Source: Candidatus Stackebrandtia faecavium (GTDB lineage: Bacteria; Actinomycetota; Actinomycetes; Mycobacteriales; Micromonosporaceae). From it: a stretch of DNA of 37,850 nt. The position numbers and the translations under genes were made by a program. Below are positions 34,207 through 37,850 of the stretch, piece by piece (position 1 is the first letter of the stretch; each line of letters begins with the position of its first letter). Location: the NCBI GenBank assembly GCA_019112895.1, contig DXIM01000005.1, positions 1-37,850 on the forward strand. The letters are read 5' to 3'. The notes under the pieces were generated by a model. The model was not told the origin of the DNA. It was given only the letters and a program-made list of their open reading frames with translations, and searched no databases.

Positions 34207-35046
34207 ATGGATGACGCGTTCGACTGGGCACCACGCGACACGGACCTTGCTGCCGCCGCGCAGGACGACGGCGATTTCTTCGCGATAATGGCGGGCAAAC
34301 TGTTGGCGCCGACAACGCGGATCGCGGTGGATTTCGGCTGCGGCAGCGGCGGCATGGCGGTGGCGATGAAACAACATTCTGACGACCGCGGCTACCCGGC
34401 GCGTATCGTCGGGCTCGACACTCGGCCGCAGGCGTACGCCGACACCCAGCGCACGTACCCGGACGTGTCGTTCGCCCAGTCATCGTTCGAGGACCCTCCG
34501 GACCGGATCGTGTCCGCGATCGGCGGTGCCGCCGACCTGATCTGGGTGCGTGGCGCCCTGCACCACGCTGCCGACGAGGTCGAAGCATTGAATTGTCTCC
34601 GGCAGGCTCTTCGAACCGGAGGTACGCTCGCGATCGCTGAGGGCGGCACCACTGTGGCGAACCTTCCCGAGGATCTCAATATCGGCGACCCCGGCCTGCA
34701 GGAGCGGCTCGATGAAGCCGTCTTCGCCCGCATTCATGCGCAACTGGGGGCCACGCACGATCAGGGTTATGGGTGGCCGGTCGTGATCGCGACAGCGGGA
34801 CTGCACTACATCCGCACGCACCACGTACTGTTCGGGACACCGCAACCGCTCGGCGGCGCCGACATGGACTATGTGCTGGCACGCTTCGGGCGCTATGTGG
34901 ATTGGGCGAGGACCAATCTTGATTCCGGGGACCTTCGGGTGTGGGAACGCCTACTCGATCCCGATGACCACGAATGGTTGGGGCATCGGCATGACCTGTA
35001 CTACGTGCCGACCGCCAGCGTCCACCTCGGGGAACGAACCGCGTAG
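34207..35046 (+). CDS. SAM-dependent methyltransferase
   Basis: 279 residues. The class I Rossmann signature is RIAVDFGCGSGGMAVAM (39-55) with the acidic loop GLDTRPQA at the end of strand 2, and LIWVRGALHHAADE as the motif around strand 4. LRTGGTLAIAEGG is the post-I strand. The C-terminal part (from about 150) has an unusual Trp/Tyr/His-rich tract, PVVIATAGLHYIRTHHVLFG, and probably determines the substrate, which is unknown. GGAGG lies five bases before the ATG (34197-34201), making it the start rather than the TTG at 34195. TAAACT (34174-34179) may be its -10. It converges with the following gene two bases apart. Confidence 0.88.
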   Translation: MDDAFDWAPRDTDLAAAAQDDGDFFAIMAGKLLAPTTRIAVDFGCGSGGMAVAMKQHSDDRGYPARIVGLDTRPQAYADTQRTYPDVSFAQSSFEDPPDRIVSAIGGAADLIWVRGALHHAADEVEALNCLRQALRTGGTLAIAEGGTTVANLPEDLNIGDPGLQERLDEAVFARIHAQLGATHDQGYGWPVVIATAGLHYIRTHHVLFGTPQPLGGADMDYVLARFGRYVDWARTNLDSGDLRVWERLLDPDDHEWLGHRHDLYYVPTASVHLGERTA

Positions 35047-35048
35047 GG

Positions 35049-35411
35049 CTAGTTGGACTCGTTTTCACGACGCGCGCGTTTGCGCAGTATCTTCTGACGC
35101 TCGTTGTAGTCGCGCATGCGCTGCGGATACCCGATCTTCGCCACCTCGTACACGGGCATCCCGAGGCGGGCGCCCAGTTGGAATGCGCTTTCGACCCCGT
35201 CGATGCGGCGCCGGGTCCATTCGCCGTCGTGCGCGATCAGCATGACGGTTGTCTCCGTCACGGTCGTCCGCGGCTCCACAAAGGCCTCAACGCCGTAACG
35301 GGTGGCATGGAAATTTTCAAGGTGAGACGTATCGAAGCGCTGGGCAGCCCGCCTGGACTTATCGGAACGTCTTTTGCGGCGAAACCAGGGCAAACTTCTC
35401 ACCTTCCACAC
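35049..35411 (-). CDS. Conserved actinobacterial hypothetical protein
   Basis: 120 residues, GTG start. The N-terminus is strongly basic (WFRRKRRSDKSRR). The core GVEAFVEPRTTVTETTVMLI, then AHDGEWTRRRIDG, and the ending MPVYEVAKIGYPQRMRDYN are recognisable as a small conserved actinobacterial family, often annotated as an oxidoreductase without evidence. I see no nucleotide-binding motif or catalytic residues. It is divergent from lpdA and convergent with the methyltransferase. Function unknown. Confidence 0.75.
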   Translation of the reverse strand: MWKVRSLPWFRRKRRSDKSRRAAQRFDTSHLENFHATRYGVEAFVEPRTTVTETTVMLIAHDGEWTRRRIDGVESAFQLGARLGMPVYEVAKIGYPQRMRDYNERQKILRKRARRENESN

Positions 35412-35526
35412 GTGGAGGATTCAATACTACGAGGTTAACTAAGGCTTTCGATGTGGCCCGATGCACAAGGCCTGCGCTGTACGGGACCCAAGGCGCAAGG
35501 TTGAATGGTGTTACGCCCTCGTGCTA

Positions 35527-35553
35527 GGGGTCTGGACACAATCCGGACGACCC
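35527..35553 (+). other. Hairpin in the lpdA upstream region
   Basis: GTCTGGA / TCCGGAC seven-bp stem with one G-U pair and loop cacaa (35530-35548), with GGG/CCC able to extend it across a two-base bulge. TTGAAT (35501-35506) and TAGGGG (35525-35530) 18 bases apart are a weak promoter just before it. Confidence 0.35.
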
Positions 35554-35593
35554 AAGTGCGAGGATGGCCCTTGACCGTCAACAAAAATGACAT

Positions 35594-35598
35594 GGGAG
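35594..35598 (+). promoter_or_regulatory. Ribosome binding site setting the lpdA start
   Basis: GGGAG five bases before GTG 35604. The in-frame ATG at 35592 overlaps this site and is not favoured. Confidence 0.6.
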
Positions 35599-35603
35599 TT
35601 TTC

Positions 35604-36989
35604 GTGAGCGACACGAACGCCGGCTACGACGTAGTAATCCTGGGCGGCGGGAGCGGCGGTTACGCCTGCGCCCTACGCGCCGCGCAATTGGATCTCAGCG
35701 TTGCCATCGTAGAAAAAGACAAACTGGGTGGCACCTGCCTGCACTACGGCTGTATCCCGACCAAGGCTTTGCTTCACGCCGGCGAAGTCGCCGACACCGC
35801 CCGCGAAAGCGAACAGTTCGGTGTCTCCACGGGTGATGTCACAGTCGACATGACGGGCGTCAACAAGTACAAGGACGCCACCATAGCCAAGATGTACAAA
35901 GGCCTTCAGGGCCTCATCAAGGCCGCCAAGGTCGACTACATCGAAGGCACCGGGAAACTCGTCGGGAAGAACACGGTCGAGGTCGACGGCAAACAGATCA
36001 CCGGCCGCAACATCGTTTTGGCGACCGGCTCCTACTCGAAATCACTGCCGGGCCTCGAGGTCGACGGCAATAAAGTCATCACCTCCGAGCACGCGCTCAA
36101 ACTCGACCACGTGCCGTCGTCCGCCGTCATCCTCGGGGGCGGCATCATCGGCGTCGAGTTCGCCAGCGCGTGGCGGTCCATGGGCGCCGACGTCACGATC
36201 GTCGAAGCGTTGCCGCGCCTTCTCGCCAGCGAGGACACCGATTCTTCGAAGCAGGTCGAGCGCGCTTTCCGCAAGCGTGGAATCTCCTTCAAGACCGGTA
36301 AGCCGTTTGAATCGGTGAAGTCGACGTCCGACGGCGTCTCGGTGTCGATCGCCGGAGGCGACACCATCGACGCCGAACTGCTTTTGGTCGCTGTCGGCCG
36401 TGGTCCCGTCACCGAGGGCCTCGGATACGACGCTCAAGGCATCGAAATGGACCGCGGCTTCGTTTTGACCAACGACTATCTGCAGACCAATCTTCCCAAC
36501 GTATACGCCGTCGGCGACATCGTTCCCGGGATCCAGTTGGCGCACCGCGGTTTCGGCCACGGCGTCCTGGTCGCCGAGCACATCGCGGGCCTCAATCCGG
36601 CCCCGATCGACGAGGACGGCATCCCGCGCGTCACCTACTGCGAACCGCAGGTGGCTTCCGTCGGGTTGACCGAGGACAAGGCCAAGGAGAAGTACGGCCC
36701 CGACGCCGTCAAGACCTACAACTACAACCTGGCCGGCAACGGCAAGAGCAACATCCTCAAGACACAAGGGTTCGTTAAGCTCGTTAGTGTCGTAGATGGA
36801 CCAGTCGTGGGCCTCCACATGGTCGGAAGCAACATGGGCGAGCAGGTCGGCGAGGCCCAGTTGATTTACAACTGGGAGGCTTTCCCGTCGGATGTCGCGC
36901 AGCTCATCCATATGCACCCCACCCAAAACGAGGCTCTCGGCGAGGCCCATCTGGCCCTTGCAGGTAAGCCGCTGCACGCACACGCTTAA
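35604..36989 (+). CDS. lpdA: Dihydrolipoamide dehydrogenase (E3)
   Basis: 461 residues. A flavoprotein that reoxidises dihydrolipoyl groups of 2-oxoacid dehydrogenase complexes. FAD motif VILGGGSGGY (11-20); redox-active disulfide Cys45-Cys50 in GGTCLHYGCIPTK; NAD-binding motif AVILGGGIIGVEFAS; FAD motif 2 NVYAVGDI; catalytic His-Glu pair in MHPTQNE (His438, Glu443). The GTG at 35604 has GGGAG five bases upstream and family homology begins just after it. It is followed by the E2 gene 24 bases later, indicating an operon. E1 lies outside the window. Confidence 0.96.
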   Translation: MSDTNAGYDVVILGGGSGGYACALRAAQLDLSVAIVEKDKLGGTCLHYGCIPTKALLHAGEVADTARESEQFGVSTGDVTVDMTGVNKYKDATIAKMYKGLQGLIKAAKVDYIEGTGKLVGKNTVEVDGKQITGRNIVLATGSYSKSLPGLEVDGNKVITSEHALKLDHVPSSAVILGGGIIGVEFASAWRSMGADVTIVEALPRLLASEDTDSSKQVERAFRKRGISFKTGKPFESVKSTSDGVSVSIAGGDTIDAELLLVAVGRGPVTEGLGYDAQGIEMDRGFVLTNDYLQTNLPNVYAVGDIVPGIQLAHRGFGHGVLVAEHIAGLNPAPIDEDGIPRVTYCEPQVASVGLTEDKAKEKYGPDAVKTYNYNLAGNGKSNILKTQGFVKLVSVVDGPVVGLHMVGSNMGEQVGEAQLIYNWEAFPSDVAQLIHMHPTQNEALGEAHLALAGKPLHAHA

Positions 36990-37013
36990 CTCACCAACAG
37001 GAGCACACATCAC

Positions 37014-37850
37014 ATGTCGGTATCGGTAACCATGCCCGCACTGGGCGAAAGCGTCACTGAGGGCACCATTACCCGGTGGTTGAAGCAAGAAGGCGAAACC
37101 GTCGAAGTTGACGAGCCCCTTCTTGAGGTCTCTACGGACAAAGTAGACACCGAGATTCCCTCTCCCGCCGCGGGTGTCTTGTCCCGCATCGTCGCCGCCG
37201 AAGACGAAACCGTCGACGTCGGTGGAGAACTGGCCGTGATCGGAGACCAAGGCGATGACAACGGTGGCTCGTCCGAGCCCGCCGCATCGTCCGACTCCAA
37301 GCAGGACGAGACCGCCGAAGCACCCGAACCGGCCGCGTCCGCGGATGCATCGGCATCCAACGGTGAAAGCACGACCGTGCCCATGCCTGCGCTGGGTGAA
37401 TCCGTTACCGAAGGAACTGTCACCCGCTGGTTGAAATCCGTGGGCGACACCATCGAGGTCGATGAAGCGATCGTCGAAGTGTCCACGGACAAGGTCGACA
37501 CCGAGATTCCGTCTCCTGTCGCGGGCACGCTCTTGGAGCTCAAAGCCGAAGAAGACGAGACCGTCGAGGTCGGCGGTGCGCTGGCCGTGATCGGAAGCGG
37601 CTCGTCGTCCGGTGCCGCGGCACCGGCGCCGAAGCCGGAACCGGAGTCCGAGCCGGAGCCGCAACCGGCCGCCCCGAAGGCCGAGGAGAAGCCCGCTGCT
37701 CAACCAGCGCACGCACAAAGCGCGCCGGCACCGTCGGCGGCTCCCGTGCGGCCGAGCTCGCAGAACGACTCCGTGTACGTGACTCCGTTGGTGCGCAAGC
37801 TCGCCAACGAAAAGGGCGTGGACCTGTCGCAAGTGACCGGCACAGGTGTC
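37014..37850 (+). CDS. sucB: Dihydrolipoamide acyltransferase E2 (truncated by window edge)
   Basis: 279 residues visible, open at the window end. Two lipoyl domains (1-77 and 120-195) share the lipoyl-lysine motif [14 protein letters not shown], with the modified lysines at 43 and 160. Their DNA is visibly duplicated. A 55-residue Ala/Pro/Glu/Lys linker leads to [23 protein letters not shown], the start of the peripheral subunit-binding domain. The catalytic domain is outside the window. AGGAG is ten bases before the ATG. With lpdA it forms part of a pyruvate or 2-oxoglutarate dehydrogenase; which one cannot be told without the C-terminal domain. In M. tuberculosis the comparable E2 is DlaT. 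Confidence 0.93.
   Translation, partial: MSVSVTMPALGESVTEGTITRWLKQEGETVEVDEPLLEVSTDKVDTEIPSPAAGVLSRIVAAEDETVDVGGELAVIGDQGDDNGGSSEPAASSDSKQDETAEAPEPAASADASASNGESTTVPMPALGESVTEGTVTRWLKSVGDTIEVDEAIVEVSTDKVDTEIPSPVAGTLLELKAEEDETVEVGGALAVIGSGSSSGAAAPAPKPEPESEPEPQPAAPKAEEKPAAQPAHAQSAPAPSAAPVRPSSQNDSVYVTPLVRKLANEKGVDLSQVTGTGV

Noticed and set aside
36042-37832. A 596-codon reverse-strand frame over lpdA and the E2 gene.
   Set aside because: It is antisense to two clear genes with strong codon conservation; a shadow of the GC-rich forward frame.

Overview
The window is a gene-dense, chromosomal, housekeeping stretch from a high-GC Gram-positive bacterium (Actinomycetota). The evidence is a G+C-rich third codon position, actinobacterial families (DUF3043, DUF3046, a pup-era RecA/RecX/MiaB/MiaA neighbourhood, a Streptomyces-like MurA), GTG/TTG starts, and several leaderless genes whose start codon lies 6-7 bases after a TANNNT -10 box. 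A member of Micromonosporales/Glycomycetales or a relative is plausible, but the genus is a guess. No tRNA, rRNA, CRISPR array, insertion sequence or prophage was seen.

Layout. 1-3.2 kb: start of cytochrome oxidase subunit II (ctaC), an orphan class V cysteine desulfurase, and an Lrp/AsnC regulator divergent from a trans-sulfuration PLP enzyme. 3.2-6.8 kb: a leftward run of glycerate kinase, ErpA-type Fe-S carrier, adenosine kinase (AdoK/CbhK) and an APH-fold phosphotransferase. ctaC, AdoK, ErpA and glycerate kinase recall the order Rv2200c-Rv2205c of Mycobacterium tuberculosis. 6.9-12.7 kb: nadA, murA, a DUF3043 membrane protein, a WG-repeat protein and an aldo/keto reductase, all rightward. 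13-15.3 kb: a large acyltransferase-3/SGNH membrane enzyme.

15.3-26.8 kb is the conserved actinobacterial miaA - DUF349 - miaB - recX - recA - DUF3046 region. It is interspersed with a CX5R phosphatase, a PAS-GAF-SpoIIE (PP2C) phosphatase, a degenerate pirin and citrate synthase. The recA upstream region is the richest regulatory site in the window: a LexA/SOS box, a 14-bp perfect palindrome, and a TGTCG element placed 11 bases upstream of a leaderless -10 box.

26.9-35.4 kb: a LysE exporter, a membrane-anchored endonuclease/exonuclease/phosphatase protein, a 1466-residue Lhr helicase, a very basic 68-residue protein with a long leader, a macrodomain protein, a SAM methyltransferase and a conserved hypothetical protein. 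35.6 kb to the end: lpdA (E3) and the start of a two-lipoyl-domain E2 of a 2-oxoacid dehydrogenase complex, which feeds the TCA cycle together with gltA.

I did not find a clear-cut new defence or mobile system. The best leads are the metal-ligand-less pirin next to the PP2C phosphatase, the layered recA promoter, the Lrp palindrome overlapping a leaderless -10, and the small basic protein with its structured leader between lhr and the macrodomain gene.
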